Positions 40,201-51,800 of a stretch of 64,000 bases of DNA are shown piece after piece. Origin of the DNA: a virus; IMG/VR virus record IMGVR_UViG_3300008952_000012, positions 1 through 64,000 of that record. One strand, given 5' to 3'. Position 1 is the first letter of the stretch; each line of letters opens with the position of its first letter. Below the pieces are notes generated by a model. That model saw only the letters and a program-made list of their open reading frames with translations. It did no database searches and had not been told where the DNA came from. A program made the position numbers and the translations under genes.

Positions 40201-41163
40201 ATGGCTGACGTATACGTACATTGTAGAACCGCTCTACTTCCTGCCGGGGATGCCGTGCAGGACGTGTACGTGTCCATACATGCGGTTGGTGTCTACAATT
40301 CATTAGCAGACGGAACAACGGACGCTAACGGGTCCGTATTTCTAGGTAATAGAGCGCCCGGACTGTATGAAATACACCTCACACCAAACGGGCCAGCGAA
40401 GGTCCAGAACGGGAACTTGCAAACAGTAACCGTTGTGAATGAGGACGCCAACAACGACTTGGTAATTGATCCCAATATTTTTGATGTCCTTGTTGACGTA
40501 ACAACACTTCCCGCTGCATCTGACGACCACTTCTGCCGATGCTCAGGGACCTTCATAGACCCGTATGGGAAACCAATTAACGAGTTAACCATCCGGTTTT
40601 CAGAGAATACCGTATTTTTTCCTAACTTAATTTATTACCCGCAGGGCAGTGCAAACGCACTAATACCAACCTCAAAGGTTGTTCGAACCGATAGTAGTGG
40701 TTTTGCTTCCGTAGACTTACTCAGAAATTACGAGTATTTAGTGTTTATGGAAGGATACGAGAATCTGGCACGGAATATTTTAGTGCCAGATGCGTCCGCT
40801 GCCCCGCTTACTGATGTTATATTCGCCGCCGTAGATGGTATCGAATACACTTTGGGAAATGTCTTATTAGACGGTAATAGCCCATCTGTAACATTAAACG
40901 TGGGACAACAGGCCACTCTGCTTCTTGAAACAGTTTTTCGGAGTGGTCTTAGAATCTCAGGGGTGGTAGACACAGTATTAACAACTCCAGAGCAAAGCTT
41001 TATTAGCACTACATTGACAGGTAATACTCTTTTGATAGAGGCTCTTAGTCCCGGAAATGTAGAAATTGAGGTCACTCGTGTTAAACCAGCAACAGGACAT
41101 GGGATCACCATCGCTCCTGACCCTGGAGTCCGAGGTGCCCTCAGTGTCCTGGTCAACCCCTGA
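40201..41163 (+). CDS. Beta-sandwich tail or surface protein, 320 aa
   Basis: AGGAG lies upstream of the ATG. Residues 1-85 and 110-205 are two carboxypeptidase-regulatory-like domains (DGTTDANGSVFLGNRAPGLY; RTDSSGFASVDLLRNYEYLV). Residues 225-320 look like a BIG2-type Ig domain (TLNVGQQATLLLETVFRSGL). Similar to the 415-residue protein upstream in domain type. Its end overlaps the next gene. Confidence 0.7.
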   Translation: MADVYVHCRTALLPAGDAVQDVYVSIHAVGVYNSLADGTTDANGSVFLGNRAPGLYEIHLTPNGPAKVQNGNLQTVTVVNEDANNDLVIDPNIFDVLVDVTTLPAASDDHFCRCSGTFIDPYGKPINELTIRFSENTVFFPNLIYYPQGSANALIPTSKVVRTDSSGFASVDLLRNYEYLVFMEGYENLARNILVPDASAAPLTDVIFAAVDGIEYTLGNVLLDGNSPSVTLNVGQQATLLLETVFRSGLRISGVVDTVLTTPEQSFISTTLTGNTLLIEALSPGNVEIEVTRVKPATGHGITIAPDPGVRGALSVLVNP

Positions 41164-41470
41164 TATCAGTCGTGATGCACAGCCACAGAGGCCGATTTTG
41201 TGGTTTACGCGGCTTTGGGCCGCTGTTGTCAGACGCGCCGCAGTCGATTGGGTCTTGTACAAAGACCACTCAACTTCCAAATTAAGGAAGGTAGGCGCGG
41301 ACGCCGAATATTGGATTTTCTTAGATAAGGAGGAAAATAGGTTAAGTTCTTTTGTATCTGTATGCGATATTCTTGGTCTCGAACCCAGCTTAATGCGAGA
41401 AAAGGTAAGAAGTTTAAGCGAAGAGGATGCTAGGAGGCTAAGAGGAATGGAGTTTGGCGATGACTGGTAA
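41135..41470 (+). CDS. Conserved-looking small phage protein, 111 aa
   Basis: I use a GTG start 6 nt after GGAG; this overlaps the previous gene by 29 nt. The core WFTRLWAAVVRRAAVDWVLY and the end SFVSVCDILGLEPSLMREKV, then EEDARRLRGME, form a pattern I have seen in small helix-rich phage proteins next to tail genes, possibly with a helix-turn-helix. The role is not known to me. It overlaps the next start by 11 nt. Confidence 0.6.
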   Translation: MPSVSWSTPDISRDAQPQRPILWFTRLWAAVVRRAAVDWVLYKDHSTSKLRKVGADAEYWIFLDKEENRLSSFVSVCDILGLEPSLMREKVRSLSEEDARRLRGMEFGDDW

Positions 41471-44429
41471 ATACACAGCCGAAGAGTTCGAGAAGAGTGT
41501 TGAGAGTATCTCCTCCTCTCTACAGGGCGTTGTTAGGGGAACAACCCAGTCAGCAGACGACATAGTAGACAGCGTAAAAGACTTCATTTTCCGAACGCTT
41601 AATTCAGACATTGATTCTGTATACGCGCTTATATTCCTCCTTAGAAACAAGGAAGTAATTACCTGCACAGAGGCATTGGTTGATTCAGAGAAGGTTTTTG
41701 ACCTTTTGCCTTCCGCGCTATCAGAGGAAGCGAGTGCCGACCAAGACGCCATCAATAAAATAAACGACCTGATGGAGGAGATAGCTTTCGCCCCAGCGGG
41801 TATACGTGAAGAGCTTGTTGCCGAACTACAGAAGCAAACGGCGAAAATGGTTCAGGGAAATAAGACGTCTACGGGTAAGGCGCTTTTAGGAACGAGCAGA
41901 AGCGCTGCACAGGCCTCCATAAAGAGTATATGCCACGACCTGTCTATTATCGTTGAGTCAATCAAGATCAACGGGGATAACTTCTTGGAGGCTATCCGCT
42001 CCTACATGCTCGCTGATTTCGAGGACGTGTCGGCCAGCGTCCAAGCTAAAGATGCCCAAAAAGCCATCGAGGCGCACGCAGACGACGAAGATATTGATAC
42101 GCAACAACTACTTCTTGATGCTGCTGTCGCCACATCCCTGGTAACCCAGGCGTCCCAGGCAAAGCGGGACATAACGAAGCCTAAGTATGAGGGCGATGTT
42201 GTAACCCTTCCGGGTGCACAGGCTGAGCTTCTTGGGGGCACTGACCCGTTCATATTGCAGGATAGCGATGAGCTTTTAGCGTCTATGGAGATTGACGGAA
42301 CGACCGTTGCTAAGGTTGGGGCGAATCCGTCCACATACCCAACCCACACACGAACATGGGACAACTCACTTAAGATTAGGACCGATAGCGGCCTTTTCTA
42401 CGACAACGGGACAAACGAACTAGACGATACGCTACTCAGCGATGAAACTACCAGCCTAGGGATTAGGCCCGCGCTTCTTAAGTACATTATCAAACCGGCT
42501 ACCTTGGAGGGTTCGGTTCTCTGGGTACCTCAGCCTGGGAGCGGCTCTCCGCCCACTATCATGGAGTTGAGGGACATACCCGGCCCGGACTACCCATATG
42601 GGGGTGGCGTTATCGAGTGGAAAGAAAAAGCAGATCCACTTGGGAACTGGGGTGCTTTTGGCCACATTGACTACGCTGCTGGGGTTCTTTCCCTAAATAA
42701 CGACTTTGGGGGAGACGGTGTCGGTGACCAAACGCTCACTGGGGCGATCTACATCACCTATAAGTATTATCCACTAGGGGACTTGGTGTTTAGGGCCGGG
42801 ACAGTCACCGAGTACGTTCCTCCGCCCTACCCAACACAAACGTACGCCAGAAAGGTAGAGCTACCTTTCGGAAACCTAGCGTACGCCGCCCACAACCGCC
42901 CTGTCACTCGGGTGCCGGATCTTGCGAATATTTCGGTCCCGGTGTCTACACCATTAGATTACGCCACCGCCCTACAGGACGGGAGTTGGCTTGACCCCCA
43001 ACACGAGGAAATGGGGGAGTATATGAAATGGGGCGCAACAGCGGATAGCTTCTCCACCAAACTACACAGAAACGGGTCCGCGCATAGGCTTTCTTATCCA
43101 TCTAGCGCAGCGCTACCACCGCTTGTGTGGAACACGGGGCCGCTAGGAGATACCTTCACAGCCCCTCCTGGGTCCATGAACATGATACTTGGGCTCTTTC
43201 ATGAGAAGACTGGGGACATCTTTGGCGGAGACACGCAGGCCAACACCCTCACGCCGCTTGGGCCTATTGATCTCGATGTCCCACAAGGACCGCTTCTAAT
43301 AGACGGAAACAGTGTTTTTGAGACAAGTGAGTCTGGGGTAGGCACGCATACGGACGCCCTGGACGGCTCTGGGAACCCAACGCTTAACGGGTATTTCCCG
43401 GTGAACACCGATGGCCTTGAGGTGGGCGACGATGTTTATGACTCGGTAACCCAATCTCATGCAAAGATTATTGCCATAGGGGTTGATGCCGAAAACACAA
43501 CCCAAACAGACGGGGTGATCATTTTTCCAGCGTTCCCAAGGCCCATAATCGCTTCCGGGACCGGGGGGATTGAGCCCACCAGCACACACAAGACCCAGTT
43601 TAGTAGGCACAGGGTACGGGTAAGTTCTCAGGCAAATGATGCCAGTAGCTCTATTTCAGTGACATTCTCAGCGCTCGGCTTCCCTCTCGGCCCTCCAGCC
43701 TTGGGAAGTTCTTTGGCGATCTCGCTCGGAAAGACCGTTGACCTTGATAATGTGGTCACAGATCCGGGGTACAACATAAAGCCTGGGGACGTTGTCCTGG
43801 AGAAGACTCTTGGAGCATCACGACCCATAGGGAGGGTGGAGACTGTAAACGGTAATAGGATTACCATCGTAATAGAGCCGAAGGGAATTTCACACGATTA
43901 CCCGTTCACGTCCCTAACCATTGTCGCGCTCGGGTGGCAAAAGCATGTGAAGCTAAGCGCCCAGCTTCGTAAGTCACTGGATTTGCTCAAAAAAATTTCG
44001 TCTAAAGACATAGTAGCACTAGCTAATACCGTAGCTTCATCCGGGTCCGGTCAGGGGCAGTTCACCCAACTTATGGGTGATGTTGTTGCTGCCGTTGCCG
44101 GTATTAGAAATGCTTACCTTCTGTATGACGCCCACACCGTAAACACGGTTAGTAAGCTCATGACTTTTTTGAAGCAGGAGAAAATGACCGTCCTGCACGA
44201 TCTTTTGATTACCGGACAGTTTTCCCAGGTGCCAGATGTGGACCCTGAGCAGGTTTCCTCCAAAGGGGACGTCGAAGGGATGCTCGCTATTGCTTCTGAC
44301 CTATATGGACAGCAGGCAGACTTTGTTGAGATTACTCGCGGATACGACCCGCTAGCCGACTTTACTAACAGAGGCAAGGAGCCAAATGTAGAGATTCAGG
44401 AGCTTCCAGATGTTGACATTATCCCGTAG
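41460..44429 (+). CDS. Large baseplate/tail protein, 989 aa
   Basis: ATG chosen 7 nt after GGAG; a TTG two codons earlier is the longer alternative. Residues 1-235 are helical; 270-840 are beta-rich with many Pro/Gly turns and Trp; 845-989 are helical again. The first and last parts could pair in a trimer or a wedge complex. It lies just before the acidic 134-residue gene and the gp25-like gene, so a baseplate role is likely. Confidence 0.6.
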   Translation: MTGKYTAEEFEKSVESISSSLQGVVRGTTQSADDIVDSVKDFIFRTLNSDIDSVYALIFLLRNKEVITCTEALVDSEKVFDLLPSALSEEASADQDAINKINDLMEEIAFAPAGIREELVAELQKQTAKMVQGNKTSTGKALLGTSRSAAQASIKSICHDLSIIVESIKINGDNFLEAIRSYMLADFEDVSASVQAKDAQKAIEAHADDEDIDTQQLLLDAAVATSLVTQASQAKRDITKPKYEGDVVTLPGAQAELLGGTDPFILQDSDELLASMEIDGTTVAKVGANPSTYPTHTRTWDNSLKIRTDSGLFYDNGTNELDDTLLSDETTSLGIRPALLKYIIKPATLEGSVLWVPQPGSGSPPTIMELRDIPGPDYPYGGGVIEWKEKADPLGNWGAFGHIDYAAGVLSLNNDFGGDGVGDQTLTGAIYITYKYYPLGDLVFRAGTVTEYVPPPYPTQTYARKVELPFGNLAYAAHNRPVTRVPDLANISVPVSTPLDYATALQDGSWLDPQHEEMGEYMKWGATADSFSTKLHRNGSAHRLSYPSSAALPPLVWNTGPLGDTFTAPPGSMNMILGLFHEKTGDIFGGDTQANTLTPLGPIDLDVPQGPLLIDGNSVFETSESGVGTHTDALDGSGNPTLNGYFPVNTDGLEVGDDVYDSVTQSHAKIIAIGVDAENTTQTDGVIIFPAFPRPIIASGTGGIEPTSTHKTQFSRHRVRVSSQANDASSSISVTFSALGFPLGPPALGSSLAISLGKTVDLDNVVTDPGYNIKPGDVVLEKTLGASRPIGRVETVNGNRITIVIEPKGISHDYPFTSLTIVALGWQKHVKLSAQLRKSLDLLKKISSKDIVALANTVASSGSGQGQFTQLMGDVVAAVAGIRNAYLLYDAHTVNTVSKLMTFLKQEKMTVLHDLLITGQFSQVPDVDPEQVSSKGDVEGMLAIASDLYGQQADFVEITRGYDPLADFTNRGKEPNVEIQELPDVDIIP

Positions 44430-44449
44430 ATTTGTGCTTGAGGTGATTT

Positions 44450-44854
44450 ATGGCCGATGATCCATTAGAAGGTGCTGACCAACAAGTAGCCTTGGCTGGA
44501 AAAGCAAAGGACTATAAGGCGCAGGCAAAGATAGCTGCGATCATGGAGGAAGCCCTTAGTATTATTCGTTCTACGGCACGTACTAACGATTATTTTGTGG
44601 GATACTCGTTAACGGAAGCGATAACTGAGAGGTTACAAGCAATTGGTCTAGAGGCGGACGATAAAGAGGAGAACAAATTTGTTCCAGGGACTTTGGCAGA
44701 ACGCACCCAGATTTCGCAGGTTAATCACCTGTGGGCCCTCCTGCTCGGAGAGGATGAGGCTGGGTCAGCAGATAATGGTGGAGCCATAGGCAAGGCCCTT
44801 AACACGGGCGATATAAACGACCTTAAATGGGAAGATGATGAGGGAGAGGACTAA
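44450..44854 (+). CDS. Acidic protein next to baseplate genes, 134 aa
   Basis: GAGGTG lies 4 nt before the ATG. The product is helical and very acidic at its end (KWEDDEGED). It precedes the gp25-like gene by 3 nt, so the two are co-translated. Could be a baseplate assembly partner; no family recognised. Confidence 0.6.
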   Translation: MADDPLEGADQQVALAGKAKDYKAQAKIAAIMEEALSIIRSTARTNDYFVGYSLTEAITERLQAIGLEADDKEENKFVPGTLAERTQISQVNHLWALLLGEDEAGSADNGGAIGKALNTGDINDLKWEDDEGED

Positions 44855-44857
44855 AGC

Positions 44858-45865
44858 GTGAAGGACTTGCAGGCCATATACGTCAGGGACGTTGCGGAAC
44901 TAGACGATATCGAGATCGCATCTATGGTGCGAATCGAGGAGGTTGATGTTTCAGCAATCGCTGATGTGCGGCTAAATGGGGTATCAGCCAAGTTTTTCCC
45001 GCTTGGAATGACTACGCTTATGGTTGCGATACCGGCCTCGTTCTCCGATTACCAGAATCTCGAAAGCAATCACCCTGGGTACGTGGCCCAGTCTATCAAC
45101 AATATCCGTATTATACGGAAATATACTGGCACAGATGGGATTGAGCGCGAGCACGGGGAAGTGATTGCGTGGGCTGAAGGGAACACGATTGACTCAAAAG
45201 CCCCATCTGGATCAAAGAGGGTAACCCTAGACGGGGGCGTTCTAAGGCTGTACGGCAAGGGCTTTGATCAGGCAGTTCGGGTTTTAGTGAACAACAAAGA
45301 CCAACCGTTTCTTGTTGAGGGTACTGGTGGCACCCTTCTAACGGCGATACCCGAAAAAGACCTGACCTTAGAGAGTGTAGATGTTATTACAACATCAAAG
45401 ACTGTTAATCGAATGACGTTTTTCGAGTATCTTCTTGGTCAGGAGATGCACACGGTTTCCGGGACTTTTAAGCTTGTCCAGCAATTCATAAAATTGCTGA
45501 TGACAACCCCAGGGACAGATATGTTCGGGGACAGGGGAATGGGCGGCAATATGCAGAATTGGGTGGGCCAAAAAGTCAACCTTAGGAACCCGCAGGGTCT
45601 TGTAGCAAAGACCGTTTTAAATATCATAACACTTGGGACAAAAATGCAGGTTCAGCAGATATTAGCAAATGTACCGGCAACGGAGAGACTAAGCGATGTA
45701 ACTGTCTTAAATGCGTCATTGTCGCCAAACGACCCAAGTATTATGGAATTATCAATCAAGTTGAACACGTATGCTGGACGGCAAGCGTTTTTTAGCCTCC
45801 TTATTGGTCAGGCTCAAAATGCAATTGAGGACGCCTCTGCCGCACAAAGCAGCGGGCTTTTTTAG
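44858..45865 (+). CDS. Baseplate protein with gp25-like C-terminal domain
   Basis: GTG start. Residues 1-180 are beta-rich with an IPT/Ig feel (DVRLNGVSAKFFPLGMTTLM). Residues 185-335 contain FKLVQQFIKLLMTTPGTDMF and GDRGMGGNMQNW, which matches the helix and T-x-x-G-x-x-x-F core of gp25/gpW-type wedge proteins, followed by the strand pair typical of their ends. It lies directly before the Baseplate_J gene, the usual place for gp25. Confidence 0.65.
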   Translation: MKDLQAIYVRDVAELDDIEIASMVRIEEVDVSAIADVRLNGVSAKFFPLGMTTLMVAIPASFSDYQNLESNHPGYVAQSINNIRIIRKYTGTDGIEREHGEVIAWAEGNTIDSKAPSGSKRVTLDGGVLRLYGKGFDQAVRVLVNNKDQPFLVEGTGGTLLTAIPEKDLTLESVDVITTSKTVNRMTFFEYLLGQEMHTVSGTFKLVQQFIKLLMTTPGTDMFGDRGMGGNMQNWVGQKVNLRNPQGLVAKTVLNIITLGTKMQVQQILANVPATERLSDVTVLNASLSPNDPSIMELSIKLNTYAGRQAFFSLLIGQAQNAIEDASAAQSSGLF

Positions 45866-45878
45866 TAGGTAAGAAATT

Positions 45879-48800
45879 ATGGCCACTGAAAATCTAAAAC
45901 GATTTATGACCGAGCGGCTGCTCGACCTTGACCCAACCCTAAGTGATCAGGCTGGCTCCCTGATGTTCACGAAAGTGATCGATCCACTGGTAGCAAGGCT
46001 CGGCGTTGACCCGCTAGGCGTCGATATCGGCACGTTTATTCTTGCCAGACTTCAGGAAGAATTCCCGGAACTTGACGTAAATTCCCCCGGCTCGGTCCTT
46101 AAAGACGTATTAGTCGCCCCGCTTGCTCTGATTCTTGAGCCCCTTAGAAGAGAAATCTTCTTCCTAAGAACCCAGAACTCTCTTGCAGATGCTACCGCCC
46201 TCTCTGAGCCAGAGATGGACGCCCTCTTATCGAACATTCTCTCCGAGAGGCTTAATGGAGCTAATGCCCTTGGGAATGTTCGGGTGTACTTTAATAGCGC
46301 TAAGACGGTGGGAGTAGATAGCTCTATCATCTTCTCTACTGCCGATGGGATTAATTTCACCCCCACGAGCCCCTCAACATACTTCCCAGAGAACTTCACC
46401 AGATCGGGCAACCACTGGTACATAGACATCAGCGTAAGATCGATGGAAGCAACCATCGAAGCGAACGTACCAAAGAACTCGATTAAGTTTGTAAACGGCC
46501 TGGATAACGTAGCTAGGGTAACGAACAGTGTTGGATTCAGTGGAGGCATAACTGAAGAGACGAACGAGGAGTTTCTGGCTAGGGCGGAACGTAGCCTATC
46601 CGAAAGGTCTCTGAATACTGAGCGCGGTATTGAGACGGACCTCTTCAACAAGTTTTCGGACATTACGTCTATTCGGGTCATTGGGCACGGCGAACCTGAG
46701 ATGCAGCGGGACATACTCGAAGCCGAATGCAACCGCGATGTAACCGAAACTCTCGGACCACTGATTTACATGTCAGCAGACTGGGCCACCCGAGAAGTGA
46801 TTAGCGGGAACATTACCGCGATGGGCGCTGTAGCCCCTATGATGGAGAACGGGTTTCCGTTCACGAATACGATTGTTTTCAATGCTCCACCCGGCGGATG
46901 GGACATTGACCTGAAGACGAAGATGCTCAAAGCGAAGTATCTCAGGGTTTCAGACGGGAACCAGTACTACCACAACACGATGTTGAATCGCGTGCGCGTG
47001 ATCGATGAGATCAAAGAGCACATGAGCGGCGACATCTATGTTCGCACAAAAGACTTCGAGGTGTTTCCTCCTCCTGCTGACATCTTCTCTGAGGGTACAA
47101 GCGTCTCTGTTTCAGGGCGCACAGATGGTCCTCATCACGGACTAAATAAGCATTCGTGGCAGGGCTCCGACTTTAAGATGATTGGCGGAGGGGATGATGC
47201 CCTCGATTACGTAACTGGGGCCCACCTTCCGTTCACTGATCATATCGATACTGAGTTTGATTTCGTAGACGTTCCTGGGTCCGTTATCGCTGGGCGCGAC
47301 TTCTTGGTTGTTGTTAGTCGGGGGAAATTCGACGACGACATGGACCCCGTGGACGCCAATACGGAGTGGTCCAAGAAGATCATGACGTTCCCACTTCTTA
47401 AGCACTTCGGGCATGAAGATCTTGGGGTCGGAAGATCTGACGGATTCCTCGTAAGCAAAGATCGTATTCTCTACAAAGGGGAAGCGAACTTTGAGTACGA
47501 GCCAAACCTTGAGTACTCAGGCCTCAGGGAACACACGCACATTAGAGATTTCGGTGGACCAAAGCTGTCTGACTGGGAAGAGGACGACGCCCAGGACATT
47601 GTTTGGGGCGGCATTGACAAAGAAGACTATGGTCGCCGTCCCGGCGTAGCCATTGAGGGCAAGAAAGTAAACCAGCTTGGGATGGATTCAGCCCCGACCT
47701 CTTTAGAGATTTCGGACAATGGGAACGCCGAACCTCAAGAGTGTGACATTATACTCAATCAATCACAGACACCGTGGTCGGCACGTGGGATTCAAGAGGG
47801 AGACTACGTTGCTTGCACAGTGTACGCGGAAACCTATGGCGGTGACCCATACAAAGGTAAGCTTACCGATGCAGATGAAGCTATGCTTTGGCATGCGTGG
47901 GGCCGCATCAAAAAGGTAGGCTTCGGTAGCCCGTGGCGTCTTAGAGTAGAAGGTCTAGACTGGCGACCCCTGCATACCGGAAAACTACTTGAGTTCTCTC
48001 CGGTGGCGCGTGCGGAGGTCACTATCCACGAACCTCTGGAGCATCTAGGGTTCGACACAGACCAGCTACTAGAAGAGCCTATGGGCGTACCCGGGGAGGA
48101 GACTAGATATCTTTTCGGGAAGGTCGAATGGTTTAGCGGGTCACCCGGCAGTTGGCGAAACTACCCATTCGGGCCGGTCGCTGAGCCGGAGGCTTACTTT
48201 CCGGGAACCGCCTACGATTTCAAGAAAGCAGGCTGCACCAGAGACGCTTGGCAACAAGAGGGCACTCAGGGTGGGTACAAAACTAATATCGACCAAGCGG
48301 CCCTAGGGAACGTACTATACAACGCGTCCACCGTTATTGGGACCACGGTGGATTTACACTTTAAGATCCTTGGTCACGGGCGCGGCGACGGGACTATGCC
48401 CCCTCCACCAGGAACCCCGTATGCACAGATTAGGGATGATTACACTATAATAGTTCCGTGGGATGCCGCCTTTGCCCCAGCCTCCAACTCCACAGCGGAT
48501 AAGGGGATCGCAGCTAAGAACTTGATGATAGCCTTTAGGGATCTTGTGAACGAAGGGTCTCACCCGCACCACATCGATACTTTAGCGGTTCCCGCTAACC
48601 CAACTAGAACGTTCCCTGCGTACCTAGAATTTGACCCAATCGCTGATGCTGACCCAGTAGACCTTGCTGCCGGAACAGCCTTCGTTCAGTTCCATTTCCT
48701 ATCATTAATTTATCACGAGCTAGCCAACCAATGGGAAGTGTTTGGGGCCGCTGTGGACACGGCGGTGACTGACGCCTTTCCCGGCACAGGGTTCTTTACC

Positions 48801-51800
48801 AACATAACGTCGCTTGATATATCGGGAAATATTGGGGCAGGTGACACCGGAAAGCTGTTCGATAGCCCAGAAGCCGTATCACCAGGACAAAAAGCCACCG
48901 CTGCGGCTATCTGTGAGGCTATTAACGCCGCTTCCGGACAGGCCGTCTTTGACGGGTTTCTTGGCATGTCTGGGCTTCTAAAGGCATACTTAAAATACCC
49001 CTCCCAGGCCGCAGACGAACCCTGCACATTTATTGTTGAGTGCTTGGACCCGGTTACCGCCCTCCCCCCTGGCGGAAATGGGTGGACTGTCAGAGTTATC
49101 CCTGACGGGCACGCAACTCCGGTGCCTAGCCAGATAGAGCACCCTGTTTGGGACGGTGGGTACAATTACTCGTGGCCAATTAACGAAACTGGCTATCCGG
49201 AAGGAAACGTAAACGGTGGGTACATCGGAGGCTTTGGGGCCAGGAAGCAAGTAGTGGGCAAAGAGCCTGTTACTTGGCCACACGACGGATTCCCATCGGT
49301 TCCCGTTTTTGACTTCAATCATCCAGACTCGAAACCTGTTCCCGCCCTCACCGGCACCGTCGCCGGTAGCGACACAGACGATTACTGGGGCGTGGTTGAT
49401 CAGGAAGAACACCCAGACCACGCTACCCCGTACGAAGAACTCGGGAGCGTTGTGGCGTCCGGGGGGAGCGCTACAGACTCGCCCCCAACCTATGACGCTG
49501 GTACAAACATCTTCGTATTTAGGCTTAATAATGTACCGGCAGCAGAACCAACAAACTCAACAGATAGTCCTATGCTTAGGATTGTTATGGAAGTCGAGCT
49601 TCCTGGGCCAGCCGAGTCTACAAGTAGCTCCTTACCGATAGGTACAAAGTACCCAGAAACGAAGACGTATAAGCTCTTGTTCACTGACGACGGTAACGGG
49701 AACATCGTATACGACCCGGCCTGGGTGCTTCCTTCTGACGACTACGACCCCGCCAACCCTGACGACCACCCGCACGGGAATGTGCAGGCCGCTTTGGGCG
49801 ACTGGCTTGATACGGCAAACAGCAAGATAAACTATACGACTGGGGAAATCAGGCTGGCGTTCAAGGAAGACTTTGAACTTAGTTGGCCGAACTGGAGTAA
49901 CCCCAACGCCGACTGGGGCGGAACACCGGGGGACACCTTTGAGTGGCCGCCTGGATATGACCCGCTAGGTCCGCCGAGGGGATACACTTTCCATCCAAAC
50001 TGGACCACCCTGGGCTCGGACCCAGCGCCATACAAGTACGATGGTGGAACCGTTCCGGTTCTCGAAAAGCCGCACGTAGCTGGTGAACTTCTTCATCCCG
50101 TGTTTTGGGCTGGGTATACCTACGTGAAAAACCCGTATCGGGCTTTCTATACGGTATATCGAGGCATGTCTGAACTGCTTACCCCGACTGGCGTGAACAC
50201 GCCTTCTTACGATGAGTTTGCGTTCCTACCCGCGCATAGAAGACCAAACCCAGTTCCTCATGGCTACCCCGCCCATGAGCCAATCCACACCACCATGCCT
50301 AGTGGATATTACGGAGACATGTGGGAAAGCGAGAGCTTGGGCAACAACAGGATCTTTTCGAACTTTGGGTTTGATGACACAGCAAACGAAGTCCGCATGG
50401 TTTGGATTAGACTTGGGAAGCCCTTCAACGTAGTTCATCCAAGTATCGGCGGAACGCCATCTGAGAAATGCTTTACGGCAGAGCTTGTGGATCTCGATGG
50501 TGCGCAGGATGACATCACGGCACTTGGCGTGCCGCAGGAACCAGAGTACTCCGGCTATACCAAAAACCGCTATCGCCATTACATACCAAAAGAGATCGCC
50601 GGGAACCCAAACCCAGACGCTTTGGACATAGACGATGACGGTACGACTACGGACGTAATGGTACAGCCAACCAGCCTTCCGCTTGTCGGGGGCAGCACGA
50701 GTATTGACGACGTAGACAAAGAGTATCCGGATTTAGATTTTACGGATAAACCTGAGCCTAACGAAAAGGGCTTGTCAGGATTCCTAATTCCGTATCCGAT
50801 GGGCAACAACTACGACATGCTTAACATGCCGTTTGGCTCCTCGATGAATAAACCGATGTCAGACGTGGACCTCCTTGAGCACCAAGTTGCTCACCTATAT
50901 GAGGGGTTCGACATGGCGGCAGAGGACTCGCTTTTAACTATTTCTGGCATTCCAGGCGGAACCCCGTTCCCGACTAGATTCGGCGTTCCTCTTGAGATCG
51001 TAAACAACCAAGTACATATCGGCGGTATGACGGATGTTTACCTCAAGCCGGGAGCTACTACGGAGGCCACGAGCGAGGAAATCAGAATCCAGCCAGAGGC
51101 CCCAGTTGTTCCTTACGTGGATGGTGGCGAGGTTGTCTTTGCTGGAAGCGACGGGAAGATCGATTGCTTGGACAACCCAGTACACTTCAACAGCCCGACA
51201 CTGCATGCGGAGTTAACGGCGTTGTTTGGGAGCAACCCCAGACCGCTGGATAACTTGGTTCTCGAAATACTAGACCCGCCGTCACCGGAGATACAGCCTA
51301 CATTCTTTAGAATCATCCACACGTTTTCCTCCATGACTAACTCTGGCGTCAAAATTGACGGGGAGTTTCCGGAGAGCTTGGGCCTTGGGTTTGATAACCT
51401 CCGGTTTAGGGTGATGAAGGAGTGCTCGACTAATCTTGTGGAGCCTCTCACCATACTGAAGCAAGGCGATGATTTAATCGTTCACGAGAACGAGATGTCT
51501 GCCTTTAGTCCCTCTGGGTACCAGTTTGGCGCAAACCCTGTAACTGCCGCTCTGTATCTACATATCGACTCGGAGATTAATTATGGGGAGTATCGCATTG
51601 AGGGGATTAACCTAAATACGCTCATCCTCACGACAGCTATTGATGAAGAGGGGACGAACCTAAAGTATAGAATCTACACCAAGCAGGGCACGGGCCTCGA
51701 CATGCCTATGGTTAGAGTTAAAAACGTTTCATTAGCCGGTGATAACGGGGGACTAGAAGTTCCTTACAAGCACCCGGTCGATGTCGTATCTAGCGACTTC

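Noticed and set aside
46052-46732. 226-codon minus-strand frame within the Baseplate_J gene
   Set aside because: Antisense shadow; the plus-strand frame carries a clear family signature and no start signals are seen on the minus strand.
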